Below, one piece after another: positions 1-8,498 of a DNA stretch of 64,000 nucleotides. Numbering within the stretch: the stretch's first letter is position 1; each line of letters starts with the position of its first letter. The position numbers and the translations under genes are program-made. Location: contig CAISIK010000014.1 in the NCBI GenBank assembly GCA_903885375.1, positions 124,001 through 188,000 on the forward strand, written 5' to 3'. The stretch is from an uncultured Pseudomonadota bacterium (lineage in GTDB: Bacteria > Myxococcota_A > UBA796 > SXON01). A model generated the notes under the pieces. It was given only the letters and a program-made list of their open reading frames with translations, made no database searches and was not told the origin of the DNA.

Positions 1-1
1 C

Positions 2-2164
2 ACGCCGGTGGAGGAACCGGGGTTCTGCTGCCCCGGGTGCGAGATGGCCGCGGCGATCATCCGAGGCGCTGGTCTGGAGCGCTACTACCAGGACCGGACC
101 GCACCGGGTGTGCGTCCGGAGCCGGTGGTGGCGGCGTGGTCGGAGGTGCCGGTGACGATGGAGCCCGACGGCGGATGCACCGTGCGGCTCCACGTGGGCG
201 GCCTCACCTGCGCGGCCTGCGCCTGGGTGACGGAGCGCGCGGTGCTCGCGCTTCCGGGGGTGGAGCAGGCCACGGTCAGCCCGACGAGCGGGCGGGCGCG
301 GGTCCGCTGGAACCCCGCCGAGGTGGACCTCGCCGCGATCTGCGGGCGCATCGGCGCGCTCGGCTACCGCCCGCGCCCGCTGGCCCATGCCGCCGCCCCC
401 GACCGTGATCTGCTCCTTCGCCTCGGCGTGGCCGCCTTCTGCGCCATGAACGTGATGCTGCTCTCCGCAGGGCTCTATGCCGGCTGGTTCGCCGGCATCG
501 CCCCGCGGGAGGCGGCGCTCCTGCGCTGGACCTCGCTCGCCATCGCCACACCCGCGGCCCTGTGGAGCGCCGCGCCGCTGCTCCAGGGCGCCTGGGGTGC
601 CTTGCGGCATCGCCTCCTCTCCGTCGATCTGCCGGTGGCCGTGGGCATCATCGCCATGTACGCCCACGGCGTGTGGGCCACCCTCCGGGGGGAGGAGGCC
701 TGGCTCGACTCGATGACCATGCTCATCGCGCTCCTCCTCGGCGGGCGGGTGCTCGAGCAGGGCGGCCGCCGCCGGGCGGTGGAGGCGGCGCAGTCGCTCG
801 CCGGGTTTGCGCCCGCGACGGCGCGGCGCGTGCTGGGTGATCGCGTCGAGTCGGTGCCGGCCAACCGCCTCGCCGTCGGGGACCGTGTGATGATCGGGCT
901 CGGCGAGCAGGTGCCGGCCGACGGCGTCGTGATGGATGGAAGGGGGAGGATGGAGATGGCGATGCTGACCGGCGAGTCGGAGCCGGTCGGCATCGGCGAG
1001 GGCGACCGCGTGGTGGCCGGTGGCGTGGTGGCCGAGGGTTCCTTCGAGGTGCGGGTCACGGCCGCGGGCGAGGACACGCTCGTGGCGCGCATGGCGGCCG
1101 AGCTCGCGGCCGCCGCGGATCGCCCTTCCGCCCCCGTGCTGGCCGACCGCCTCGCGCCGGCCTTCACCCTCGCCACCCTGGTCCTCGCCGCGCTGGCCAC
1201 CGTGCTCCAGGGCGGCGGCGCGGGGCTCGCGGTGCTCGTGGTGGCCTGCCCGTGCGCGTTGGCCCTCGCGGCCCCCCTCACCACGGCCGCCGGGCTCGGG
1301 GCGTGCGCGCGGCACGGCCTCCTCGTGCGGAGCGGCGATGCGCTCCGCCGCCTCGCCGAGGTGGACCTCGTGGTCTTCGACAAGACCGGCACCCTCACCG
1401 GCGGGCACCCCGAGGTGGTCGAGGCCGACCCGGCCGCGCTCCGCCTCGCCGCCGCCCTCGCGCGCCACTCCTCGCACCCCGTCGCGCGCGCGCTGGTGGC
1501 GGCGTGCGCGGCGCGGGGCATCCCGCTCGCCACCGCCCGCGAGGTGCGCGAGCTGCCCGGTGAGGGCCTCGTGGGCGAGGTGGACGGCGCCCCCGTACGC
1601 TTCGTGCGCGGCGTGGTGGAGGGCGTGGGCGAGATCCACCTCCGGGATGCCCTCCGCCCCGACGCGCCCCGGGTGGTCGCCGCGCTCGGGCAGCGGGTGG
1701 CGCTCCTCTCCGGCGACCGCCGGGAGGTGGCGAACGCCATCGCGAAGGAGGCGGGGGTGGGGGAGGTGATCGCGCCCGCGGGCCCCGCGGAGAAGGTCGC
1801 CTGGATTCGCGCCCGCCAGGCGGAGGGCCGCGTGGTGTGCTTCGTGGGCGACGGCGTGAACGACGGCGGTGCGCTGGCCGCGGCCGACGTGGGCATCGCG
1901 ATGGGCGCGGGTGCGGCCTCGTCGGTGCTCGTGGCCGACGCCGTGCTGGTGGGGGAGGGGCTCGCCCCCGTTGCCGCTGGCCTCCGGGTGGCCCGGTCGG
2001 CCCGCGGCGCCATGCGGGCCAGCGTGATCCGCGCGGTGGTCTACAACGCGGCGGCGGTCGCGGTGGCGATGGCGGGGTGGATGAACCCGCTCATCGCGGC
2101 CATCGCGATGCCCATCTCCAGCGGCGTGGCCGTGTGGGGCGCGCGCCGCGTGGAGGCCGCGTGA
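2..2164 (+). CDS. ccoI: Copper-transporting P-type ATPase of the CcoI/FixI type (5' partial)
   Basis: P1B-type ATPase that supplies copper for assembly of cbb3-type cytochrome c oxidase at the inner membrane. The visible protein starts inside the FixI-type N-terminal domain: a CCPGC motif is at residues 7-11 counted from the GTG at position 8. The Cys-rich segment that usually precedes it is missing and the frame stays open to the window edge, so the true start lies upstream. Next come an HMA domain with CAAC (68-71), membrane segments, the TGES actuator motif, the ion-binding CPC (414-416), DKTGT (from 458), an SSHP motif and GDGVND near 615. All catalytic motifs are intact. The stop overlaps the ccoS start by 4 bases, the classic ccoI-ccoS arrangement, so oxidase subunit genes may lie just upstream of the window. 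Confidence 0.95.
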   Translation, partial: TPVEEPGFCCPGCEMAAAIIRGAGLERYYQDRTAPGVRPEPVVAAWSEVPVTMEPDGGCTVRLHVGGLTCAACAWVTERAVLALPGVEQATVSPTSGRARVRWNPAEVDLAAICGRIGALGYRPRPLAHAAAPDRDLLLRLGVAAFCAMNVMLLSAGLYAGWFAGIAPREAALLRWTSLAIATPAALWSAAPLLQGAWGALRHRLLSVDLPVAVGIIAMYAHGVWATLRGEEAWLDSMTMLIALLLGGRVLEQGGRRRAVEAAQSLAGFAPATARRVLGDRVESVPANRLAVGDRVMIGLGEQVPADGVVMDGRGRMEMAMLTGESEPVGIGEGDRVVAGGVVAEGSFEVRVTAAGEDTLVARMAAELAAAADRPSAPVLADRLAPAFTLATLVLAALATVLQGGGAGLAVLVVACPCALALAAPLTTAAGLGACARHGLLVRSGDALRRLAEVDLVVFDKTGTLTGGHPEVVEADPAALRLAAALARHSSHPVARALVAACAARGIPLATAREVRELPGEGLVGEVDGAPVRFVRGVVEGVGEIHLRDALRPDAPRVVAALGQRVALLSGDRREVANAIAKEAGVGEVIAPAGPAEKVAWIRARQAEGRVVCFVGDGVNDGGALAAADVGIAMGAGAASSVLVADAVLVGEGLAPVAAGLRVARSARGAMRASVIRAVVYNAAAVAVAMAGWMNPLIAAIAMPISSGVAVWGARRVEAA

Positions 2165-2298
2165 ACGGCATCCTGCTGCTCCTGCCGCTCTCGATCGTGC
2201 TGGGCGCCACCTTCGTGGCGCTCTTCGTCAACGCGGCCCGGCAGGGCCAGTTCGACGAGCTCGACGACGAAGCCACCCGGCTCCTCGACGACGACTGA
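2161..2298 (+). CDS. ccoS: Cbb3-type oxidase assembly protein CcoS
   Basis: A 45-residue single-pass membrane protein. It has one N-terminal hydrophobic helix (about residues 3-22) followed by a short acidic tail containing FDELDDEA, the usual build of CcoS/FixS. CcoS is needed for cofactor insertion into cbb3 cytochrome oxidase, probably together with the CcoI copper pump. The GTG start at 2161 overlaps the ccoI stop in a GTGA junction, so the two are probably translationally coupled. Small size and gene order make the call safe despite limited sequence information. Confidence 0.9.
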   Translation: MNGILLLLPLSIVLGATFVALFVNAARQGQFDELDDEATRLLDDD

Positions 2299-2308
2299 GC
2301 GCGCTCAG
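2295..2308. terminator. Palindrome spanning both stop codons of ccoS and the MopE-like gene
   Basis: The 14-base sequence ctgagcgcgctcag is a perfect palindrome. It contains the TGA stop of ccoS (2296-2298) and the reverse-complement stop of the convergent MopE-like gene (2305-2307). It could fold as a 5-bp stem with a 4-base loop in both transcripts. There is no T tract, so a role as a bidirectional terminator is an inference. Confidence 0.45.
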
Positions 2309-5300
2309 CGCACCCAGGCTTCCGCGTTGTCGAGGCCGAAGCTCTCGTCGGTCGGGCCCTGATCGAGGGTGCTGCCGCCGAGCACGTTGAGGGAGCCGGC
2401 GGTGTGGCTGATCGTGTCGTCGACCGGCCACTTGCTGTCGTAGGAGCCGTAGTACCCGCGGCTCCAGCCACAGACCTCGCTGTAGGCGGAGCTGTGGTTG
2501 TTCAACGCGCCGCTCCACACGGTGGTGCCATCGAGGGCTACCCAGGCGGTCTCGCCGTCCCAGCTGTCGAGCGCGATGTAGTCGACGGTGACCCACGCCT
2601 CGGTGTGCGTGATGCTGTAGGTGGACACGTCCACATCGAGGGTACCGCCGGCGATCACGCCGTACCCGCCGAGGATGGTGCCCCACGCGCCGCACGTCGT
2701 GGTGGTGGTGGTGCTCCAGCCCGCGTAGGCGCCCGCGGTGAAGTCGTCGGAGAACACCAGCGTCCACCCGCCGCCGTCGGTGGTCATGTCGCATTCGGTT
2801 TCGGTGGAGGTGCCGGCGAAGTCGATCCAGTAGTCGCCGTCGCTGGAGGCGATGCCATCGTCGAGCAGGCCGAGGCAGCTGTCCCACGGGCAGTCCACGT
2901 GGCCGCCGGGGATGACGCTGGCGTCGGTGTCATCGCAGTCGTAGTCGTTGTCCACGGTGCCGGCCGGCTGGGCGCAATCCACGACCGCGGCGGCGCCGAA
3001 GCCATCGCCGTCGTCATCGTCGTACCAGGTGCTGGTGGCGAGGCCATCGTCGGCCACGAGGTCGCAGTCGTTGTCCACGCCGTCGCACACCTCGGTGGCG
3101 CCGGGCTTGATGGCCGCGTTGGTGTCGTTGCAGTCGGTGGCGTTCGAGACCGAGCCGGCGGGCGCGGTGCACGACACCGTGGAGCTGGCGGCGTTGCCGT
3201 AGCCATCGCCGTCGGTGTCGGCGTACCAGGTGGAGGCGGTGCTCACGTCGAGCGACGGGTCGGCGTCGTCGATGTCGGCGTCGCAGTCGTTGTCCGCGCC
3301 GTCGCAGACCTCGGTGGCGCCGGGGTTGATGGCGGCGTTGGCGTCGTTGCAGTCGGTGGCGTCGGCCACGGTGCCGGCGGGCGCATCGCAGGCCACGGTG
3401 GCGCTGGCGGCATTGCCGTAAGTGTCGCCGTCGGCGTCGGTGTACCAGGTGGTGGCGTCGGCGGCGCTGGCCTCGTCGACCTGGCTGTCGCAGTCGTTGT
3501 CCACGCCGTCGCACATCTCGGTCGCGGCGGGGTTCACGGCGGCGTCGGCGTCGTCGCAGTCTTCGTCGTCGGACACGAAACCGGCGGGCTGGTCGCAGTC
3601 CACCACGCTGGAGCCGGCATCGCCGTAGGTGTCGCCGTCGGTGTCGGCGTACCAGGTGAGCACGTCGGTGGCGCCATCCTCATCCACGGTGCCATCGCAG
3701 TTGTCATCGAGGCCGTTGCAGCTCTCGATCGCGCCGGGGTTCACGTTGGTGTCGGTGTCGTCGCAGTCGGTGGAGGCGCTCACGTAGCCGGCGGGCGCGC
3801 TGCAGGAGGCGGCGCTGGCGGCGGCATCGCCGTAGCCATCGCCGTCGGTGTCGGCGTACCAGATGGCCGCGCCGGAGGCGCTGTCTTCGTCGACCGTGCC
3901 ATCGCAGTTGTCGTCGATGCCGTTGCAGGTTTCCACCACGGCCGGGTTCACGGCGCTGGTGGTGTCGTCGCAGTCGGTGGCGTCGGCCACGGTGCCGGCG
4001 GGCGCATCGCACGCCACGCTGGCCGCGGCGGCATCGCCATACCCGTCGGCGTCGGCATCGGCGTACCAGGTGGAGGCATCGGCGGCGTCGGCCTCGTCGG
4101 CCGTTCCGTCGCAGTCGTTGTCCACGCCGTCGCACATCTCGGTGGCGGCGGGGTTGTTGGCGGCGTTCGTGTCGTCGCACTCCTCGCAGGCGGCGTAACC
4201 ATCGCCGTCGCCGTCGGTGTAGCCCACCGAACCATCGCAGTTGTAGTCGGTCGGATCGGCGCAGTCGGCCTCGACGGCGCCCGGGTTGTAGGCGGTGTCG
4301 GCGTCGTTGCAGTCGCCACCGACGGCGGTGCCGCCGGCGGGGGCATCGCAGGAGAGGGTGGCGAGCGTGTCATCGCCGTACCCGTCGCCATCGGCGTCGG
4401 TGTACCAGACCGAGGCGGTGGAGCCGTCGAGGCTGTCGTCGGCATCGTCGACGAGGCCGTCGCAGTCGTCGTCGTAGCCGTTGCAGGCCTCGGTGGCGCC
4501 CGGGTTCAGGTCGGGGCGGGTGTCGTCGCAGTCGGTGGCGTCGGCCACCCATCCCGGGCCCGGATCGCACATCTGCGCGGGCGTGGCGGGATCGCCGTAG
4601 CCATCGAAGTCCACGTCGGCGAACCAGGTGCTGCCGGTGGAGGCATCGAGGCTGTCGTCGGCATCGTCGATGAGGCCATCGCAGTCGTCGTCGGCTTCGT
4701 TGCAGACCTCGAGCGCGTCGGGGTTCACGGCGGCGCTCGTGTCGTCGCACTCCTCGCAGGCGGCAAAACCGTCGGCGTCGTTGTCGGCGAAGCCCACGGA
4801 GCCATCGCAGTTGTAGTCGTTCGGGTCCTCGCAGTCTTCCTCGGAGGCGCCCGGATTGTAGGCGGCATCGGCATCATCGCAGTCGCCGCCGAACTCGGCC
4901 GTGCCCTCGGGCTGGGTGCACGCCATCACCGGCGAGGCATCATCGCCGTACCCATCGCCATCGGTGTCGGTGTACCAGGTGCTGGCAATGGCGCCGTCAT
5001 CCACATCGCCATCACAGTCGTTGTCGAGGCCGTCGCACACATCTTCGGCGCCCGGGTACACCGCGGCGTTGGTGTCGTCACAATCGTCGCCCGCCGCCAC
5101 GTAGCCTTCCGGCTGCTCGCAGAAGGTGTCGGTCTCCGTGGCCGAGCCGTGCCCATCGAGGTCGCCATCGAACCACCAGCTGGTGGGCCCGCCCACGCCG
5201 GCATCGGTATCGTCGCAGTCCTCCGCACCCTCGAGGCCATCCCCGTCGCGGTCGGTCACGAGCTTGGGGTTGGTGCCGGGGGGGCCGCACCCGGAAGCGA

Positions 5301-5334
5301 AGGACAGGACGGCAACGGTGAGGAGAAGGCGCAT
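2305..5334 (-). CDS. MopE-type multi-repeat lipoprotein with a C-terminal fibrinogen-like domain
   Basis: A 1009-residue predicted surface lipoprotein. The leader ends in a lipobox-like SGC at residues 14-16. The body holds about 13 copies of the MopE-type putative metal-binding motif, each built as DCDDT..A..PGA.E.CDG.DNDCDG followed by a WYxDxDGDxYG linker. The final roughly 170 residues change character and include CDMTTDGGGWTLV, matching the conserved core of fibrinogen C-terminal-like domains. MopE of Methylococcus is a copper-binding surface protein; these repeats are also compatible with calcium. The gene lies 37 bases downstream of a propeller lipoprotein on the same strand, probably in one operon. 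Metal specificity and ligand of the fibrinogen-like domain are unknown. Confidence 0.85.
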   Translation of the reverse strand: MRLLLTVAVLSFASGCGPPGTNPKLVTDRDGDGLEGAEDCDDTDAGVGGPTSWWFDGDLDGHGSATETDTFCEQPEGYVAAGDDCDDTNAAVYPGAEDVCDGLDNDCDGDVDDGAIASTWYTDTDGDGYGDDASPVMACTQPEGTAEFGGDCDDADAAYNPGASEEDCEDPNDYNCDGSVGFADNDADGFAACEECDDTSAAVNPDALEVCNEADDDCDGLIDDADDSLDASTGSTWFADVDFDGYGDPATPAQMCDPGPGWVADATDCDDTRPDLNPGATEACNGYDDDCDGLVDDADDSLDGSTASVWYTDADGDGYGDDTLATLSCDAPAGGTAVGGDCNDADTAYNPGAVEADCADPTDYNCDGSVGYTDGDGDGYAACEECDDTNAANNPAATEMCDGVDNDCDGTADEADAADASTWYADADADGYGDAAAASVACDAPAGTVADATDCDDTTSAVNPAVVETCNGIDDNCDGTVDEDSASGAAIWYADTDGDGYGDAAASAASCSAPAGYVSASTDCDDTDTNVNPGAIESCNGLDDNCDGTVDEDGATDVLTWYADTDGDTYGDAGSSVVDCDQPAGFVSDDEDCDDADAAVNPAATEMCDGVDNDCDSQVDEASAADATTWYTDADGDTYGNAASATVACDAPAGTVADATDCNDANAAINPGATEVCDGADNDCDADIDDADPSLDVSTASTWYADTDGDGYGNAASSTVSCTAPAGSVSNATDCNDTNAAIKPGATEVCDGVDNDCDLVADDGLATSTWYDDDDGDGFGAAAVVDCAQPAGTVDNDYDCDDTDASVIPGGHVDCPWDSCLGLLDDGIASSDGDYWIDFAGTSTETECDMTTDGGGWTLVFSDDFTAGAYAGWSTTTTTTCGAWGTILGGYGVIAGGTLDVDVSTYSITHTEAWVTVDYIALDSWDGETAWVALDGTTVWSGALNNHSSAYSEVCGWSRGYYGSYDSKWPVDDTISHTAGSLNVLGGSTLDQGPTDESFGLDNAEAWVR

Positions 5335-5371
5335 TCGTCGGAACCGGGGAGTGCTCCGGAGTCTACCCCGA

Positions 5372-6313
5372 TCAGGCCGGGGCGCACGTGGACACGCCAG
5401 CGCCCACCACGTCGAAGCCCACGTTGGTCAGCACCTTGGTCATCCTGCCCGCGCGGGTGACCTGGTACACGTCGGTGGAGCTGCCCATCCCGTACTCGCG
5501 CACGAAGATGTAGAAGTCGCCCGACCAGGTGGCGAACGCGAAGGTGTCGATGTTTCCGGGGTCGGGGAAGCTGCGCATCTCGATGGTGTCGAGCTCCGCA
5601 CCGGTGGTGAGGTCGAGCTGCATGAGCTCGGCCGGGCTCTCGAGCGGCAGGATGGCCCACAGCTCGCCGTCGGCGTTGCCGGTGAGCTCGGACTGGCTCG
5701 GCATGCGGCCGAGGGTGGTGATGGAGCCGGTGCTCGGGTCGAGGATGCCGAGGGTGCGGGCGTTGGCCACGTAGAGCTGGTCGCGCCAGGTGTCGGCGGA
5801 GTCGGTGGCGTAGCCCATGCCGAAGCTGTCGAAGCCGGTGCGCCGGTCGGAGTAGGAGGTGGTGGAGCACTTCATCGTGGCGAGGTCGAGCTCGTAGAGC
5901 GCGTTGTCCGCGTAGCGGATGTAGGCGAGGCCATCGCGGCTCACGCCCATCGACCCGGGGGTCTGGCTCGTGCCGCAGTCCACCACCCCGAGGGAGGTGA
6001 AGCTGAGCTTGTCGGGATCGAAGGTGTAGAGGCGGCTGTCGCCGCGTGCCAGCACGTACACGAGATCGTCGGTGTCGGTGCAGTCGTCGGCCGGCGCGGG
6101 GTCCTCGATCTCCTCCTCGGGCACCGCCGTGTCCCCGGGCTCCTCGGCGGGCTCCTCCGCTACCTCCTCTTCCTCCTCGGCGGTGTCGGCGGTATCCACG
6201 GCCGGCTCGTCCTGGAGCACCGCCGTGTCGTGCGGGGTGGCCGACTGGGGGGGGACTTCGTTGAGGCCGAAGTCGGAGTCCGAGCAGGCGAGGAGGGCAA
6301 GCAGCGTGACCAT
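5372..6313 (-). CDS. Predicted beta-propeller lipoprotein with an acidic linker
   Basis: A 313-residue protein with a short lipoprotein leader (lipobox around LLAC). An acidic Glu/Asp/Thr/Pro-rich linker covers about residues 25-75. The folded part has repeating units such as DLVYVLARGDSRLYTFDP, DGLAYIRYADNALYELDL and DQLYVANARTLGILDP, typical of YVTN/WD-like propellers. No enzyme motif is visible. It is upstream of, and probably co-transcribed with, the MopE/fibrinogen-like lipoprotein, so both may form one surface system. The ATG is preceded by GGAG at 5-base spacing, and that site can be closed by an RNA hairpin (see 6319-6349). Exact function unknown. Confidence 0.75.
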   Translation of the reverse strand: MVTLLALLACSDSDFGLNEVPPQSATPHDTAVLQDEPAVDTADTAEEEEEVAEEPAEEPGDTAVPEEEIEDPAPADDCTDTDDLVYVLARGDSRLYTFDPDKLSFTSLGVVDCGTSQTPGSMGVSRDGLAYIRYADNALYELDLATMKCSTTSYSDRRTGFDSFGMGYATDSADTWRDQLYVANARTLGILDPSTGSITTLGRMPSQSELTGNADGELWAILPLESPAELMQLDLTTGAELDTIEMRSFPDPGNIDTFAFATWSGDFYIFVREYGMGSSTDVYQVTRAGRMTKVLTNVGFDVVGAGVSTCAPA

Positions 6314-6318
6314 GGGAG

Positions 6319-6349
6319 CTCCGGTTTGGTGGTTTGTTTTGTACCGGAG
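6319..6349 (-). promoter_or_regulatory. 5' leader hairpin sequestering the Shine-Dalgarno site
   Basis: On the minus strand a perfect 7-bp inverted repeat (ctccggt / accggag) encloses a 17-base loop made only of A and C. The downstream arm contains the GGAG ribosome-binding site of the propeller lipoprotein gene, 5 bases before its ATG at 6313. Folding would hide the site. This is the layout of an RNA thermometer or a protein-bound translational switch; the structure is seen, the regulation is inferred. Confidence 0.5.
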
Positions 6350-6389
6350 TGGCTTGGTCAGGAAAAGCGAATCCTTTTGCTTGTGTCGT

Positions 6390-7298
6390 TCAAGAACTTT
6401 GATGGTTGGCGATCAGCAGCTCGGCGAAGAGCGTGGCGGCCCGGCCGAGGGGCTCATCGCGCCGCGTGATGAGCTGGGGCGTGTACGTCCACCGGTTGCC
6501 GCCCGGCAGGTCAAGGACCACGAGCGTGCCGGCCTCGAGGTCGGCCGCCGCGAGGTGCCGGGGCAGCCAGCCGAAGCCCACGCCCGAGAGCAGGGCCGCC
6601 CGTTTGGAGTGGAAGTCGGAGAAGCGGACCACGTGACGGGTGCCGAGGAAGGTCTCCCGCGGCTTGCGCGCGAAGGTGGGGGAGGAGTCCTTCACCACGA
6701 GGTCGACATGCGCCGAGAGCGCATCGCGCGTGAGGCCGCGGCCCGAAGCGAGCGGGTGGTGCGCCGCGGCCACGAGCACCATCTCCAACGGACCGAGCGG
6801 CGTGCCGCGCAGGCGCCCGCCATCCTCGAGGCCCAGCGCGATCATGAGCTGCGCGTGGTCCTGCCCGAAGCGGTCGATGACGCCGTCCTGGTACTCCACG
6901 TCGAGGCGGAGCTGCGTGGGGATGCCGCGGGTGCCGAAGCTCTGCATGGCCCGCAGGAGGGGCTCCAGCGGGAAGGCGCCATCCACGACGACCTGCAGCT
7001 CGGGCTCCCAGCCATCCTCGAGGGTGCGGGCCAGATCGTCGAGCGCGCGGGCGCGGCCGAGCAGATCGCGGGCCTCGGCGAGCAGCTGACGCCCCGGCGC
7101 CGTGAGCACAGCGCGGTGCCCCGTGCGGTCGAAGAGCGGCACGCCAAGGGCTTCCTCCAGCGCCCCGATGGTGTAGCTCACGGCCGAGGGCACACGGTGC
7201 AGCTCCCGCCCGGCGGCCGCGAACGAGCCCGTACGCGCGATCGCTTCGAGCACGAGGAGCTGGTCGAGCGTGTAGCGGGGGGCGGAGGGGGCGGGCAC
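6390..7298 (-). CDS. LysR-family transcriptional regulator
   Basis: About 302 residues from a GTG start. The N-terminal winged helix-turn-helix contains LDQLLVLEAIARTGSFAAAG and VSYTIGALEEALGVPLFDRT, diagnostic of LysR regulators. The remainder is the usual periplasmic-binding-protein-like effector domain, with SGVGFGWLPRHLA near the end. GTG at 7298 is chosen because AAGGAG lies 12 bases upstream. An ATG at 7328 would add ten residues and would overlap the start of the divergent hydrolase gene. Because the intergenic gap is only 28 bases, the promoter of each gene probably lies inside the other, and this regulator may control the divergent hydrolase gene. The effector is unknown. Confidence 0.9.
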   Translation of the reverse strand: MPAPSAPRYTLDQLLVLEAIARTGSFAAAGRELHRVPSAVSYTIGALEEALGVPLFDRTGHRAVLTAPGRQLLAEARDLLGRARALDDLARTLEDGWEPELQVVVDGAFPLEPLLRAMQSFGTRGIPTQLRLDVEYQDGVIDRFGQDHAQLMIALGLEDGGRLRGTPLGPLEMVLVAAAHHPLASGRGLTRDALSAHVDLVVKDSSPTFARKPRETFLGTRHVVRFSDFHSKRAALLSGVGFGWLPRHLAAADLEAGTLVVLDLPGGNRWTYTPQLITRRDEPLGRAATLFAELLIANHQSS

Positions 7299-7326
7299 GG
7301 GGTTCCCCGACTCCTTAAGCGGGCGC

Positions 7327-8412
7327 ATGGCCAATCCGCTCGTGCTCCTCCTCCTTGCCGGCTGCGACGTGGATCCGGAGCCCGCCGCGGGCGGCTCCTG
7401 CGCCACCGGAAAGGCACCGGCCATCGACGTGGAGGGGGCCGTGGCCGGCACCCACGCCTCGACCACCGCCTACACCGTGCCGTGGTCGGGGGAGACGCGT
7501 GAGATCGCCGTGCACAGCTGGTACCCCACGGCCGACGACTCCGGCACCGCGGCCCGGTGGCTCGACGTGTTCGAGGACGAGAACTCCTGGGTGGACGCGG
7601 GCTTCGCCCCCCCGTCGGAGGGGTGCAAGGCGCCGCTCGTGGTGTACTCCCACGGCTCGCAGGCCTGGGCGGGCAACGGCTCGCCGATCCTGCGCCAGTT
7701 GGTGAACGCCGGCTGGGTGGCCGCCGCCCCCGATCACACCGGCAACACCCTCACCCAGAACGACGACCCGAAGCCGGAGACCTTCCCGCTCCTGCGCGCG
7801 CTCGATGTGCGCGCCACCGTCGACTGGATCGAGGCCCTCCCCGACGACGACCCCCTGCACGGCCGGGTGGACACCTCGCGCGTTTTCCTCTTCGGCCACT
7901 CCTACGGCGGCCAGACCTCGTGGATCCACGGCGGGCCCACCTTCGACCCAGCGCTCATCGCCGAGAAGTGCGCCACGAGCGCGGTCGGCTGCACCGCGGA
8001 GGAGGAGGCCGCCTTCGCCACCCCGGTGACCGACCCGCGTGTGGTGGCCGTGGCCCCCCTCGATGGCTCCCTCGGCACCGAGTACGTGTCCGACACCGGT
8101 TGGGCCACGCTCGACCGGCCCGTGCTCTACATGACCGCCTCCGGCGACGAGGGCGACGCCGCCGCGTTCGAGCGCGCCTCCGCGGGGGAGGTGACCTGGG
8201 TGGACCTCCTCGGCGGCTGCCACGAGTCCTTCACCGCCACGGTGCTTGAGTGCGACCTCGACAAGACCCTCGGCCTCACCGTGGCCGCCACCTACGTGGC
8301 CGACTTCGGCACCCGCACCGTGCTCGGCTCCACCGATGCCGACGTGCTCGCCGTGCTCGACGGCAGCACCGAGGTGAGCGACATCGCGGTGATGACGCGC
8401 AGCGGGGACTGA
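7327..8412 (+). CDS. Secreted alpha/beta hydrolase lipoprotein, PAF-acetylhydrolase/dienelactone-hydrolase-like
   Basis: A 361-residue protein starting MANPLVLLLLAGCDVD, a short leader with lipobox LAGC, so it is probably anchored to a membrane. The core is an alpha/beta hydrolase: an oxyanion-strand region LVVYSHGSQAW, then VAAAPDHTGNT, then the nucleophile elbow FGHSYGGQT in the third quarter, followed by VAPLDGSLG and a C-terminal GCHESF that probably carries the catalytic histidine. The organisation resembles the predicted dienelactone hydrolase/PAF-acetylhydrolase group. Substrate unknown, probably a short ester or lipid. It diverges from the LysR gene by 28 bases, suggesting control by that regulator. 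Confidence 0.8.
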   Translation: MANPLVLLLLAGCDVDPEPAAGGSCATGKAPAIDVEGAVAGTHASTTAYTVPWSGETREIAVHSWYPTADDSGTAARWLDVFEDENSWVDAGFAPPSEGCKAPLVVYSHGSQAWAGNGSPILRQLVNAGWVAAAPDHTGNTLTQNDDPKPETFPLLRALDVRATVDWIEALPDDDPLHGRVDTSRVFLFGHSYGGQTSWIHGGPTFDPALIAEKCATSAVGCTAEEEAAFATPVTDPRVVAVAPLDGSLGTEYVSDTGWATLDRPVLYMTASGDEGDAAAFERASAGEVTWVDLLGGCHESFTATVLECDLDKTLGLTVAATYVADFGTRTVLGSTDADVLAVLDGSTEVSDIAVMTRSGD

Positions 8413-8419
8413 TCAGGGG

Positions 8420-8467
8420 CGAGGGCCGTTTGCCCCACCTCGGGGTGGGCCGGGCCGCCGGCCCTCG
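8420..8467 (+). terminator. Long GC-rich hairpin after the hydrolase gene
   Basis: An 8-base inverted repeat cgagggcc / ggccctcg is separated by 32 bases that themselves form an inner GC stem (gccccacc / ggtgggc with one bulge). It lies 8 bases after the hydrolase stop and before the OsmC gene. There is no T tract; termination is inferred from position and stability. Confidence 0.4.
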
Positions 8468-8498
8468 CGGCTGCAGAGAACCGTGCTTATGTTACGGC

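Noticed and set aside
2404..5460. A 1018-codon open frame on the plus strand, antisense to the MopE/fibrinogen gene.
   Set aside because: The translation is an artificial Val/Gly/Ala-rich pattern that mirrors the repeated Asp/Cys codons of the real gene. No start signal, domain or leader; the minus-strand gene has a lipobox and conserved motifs.
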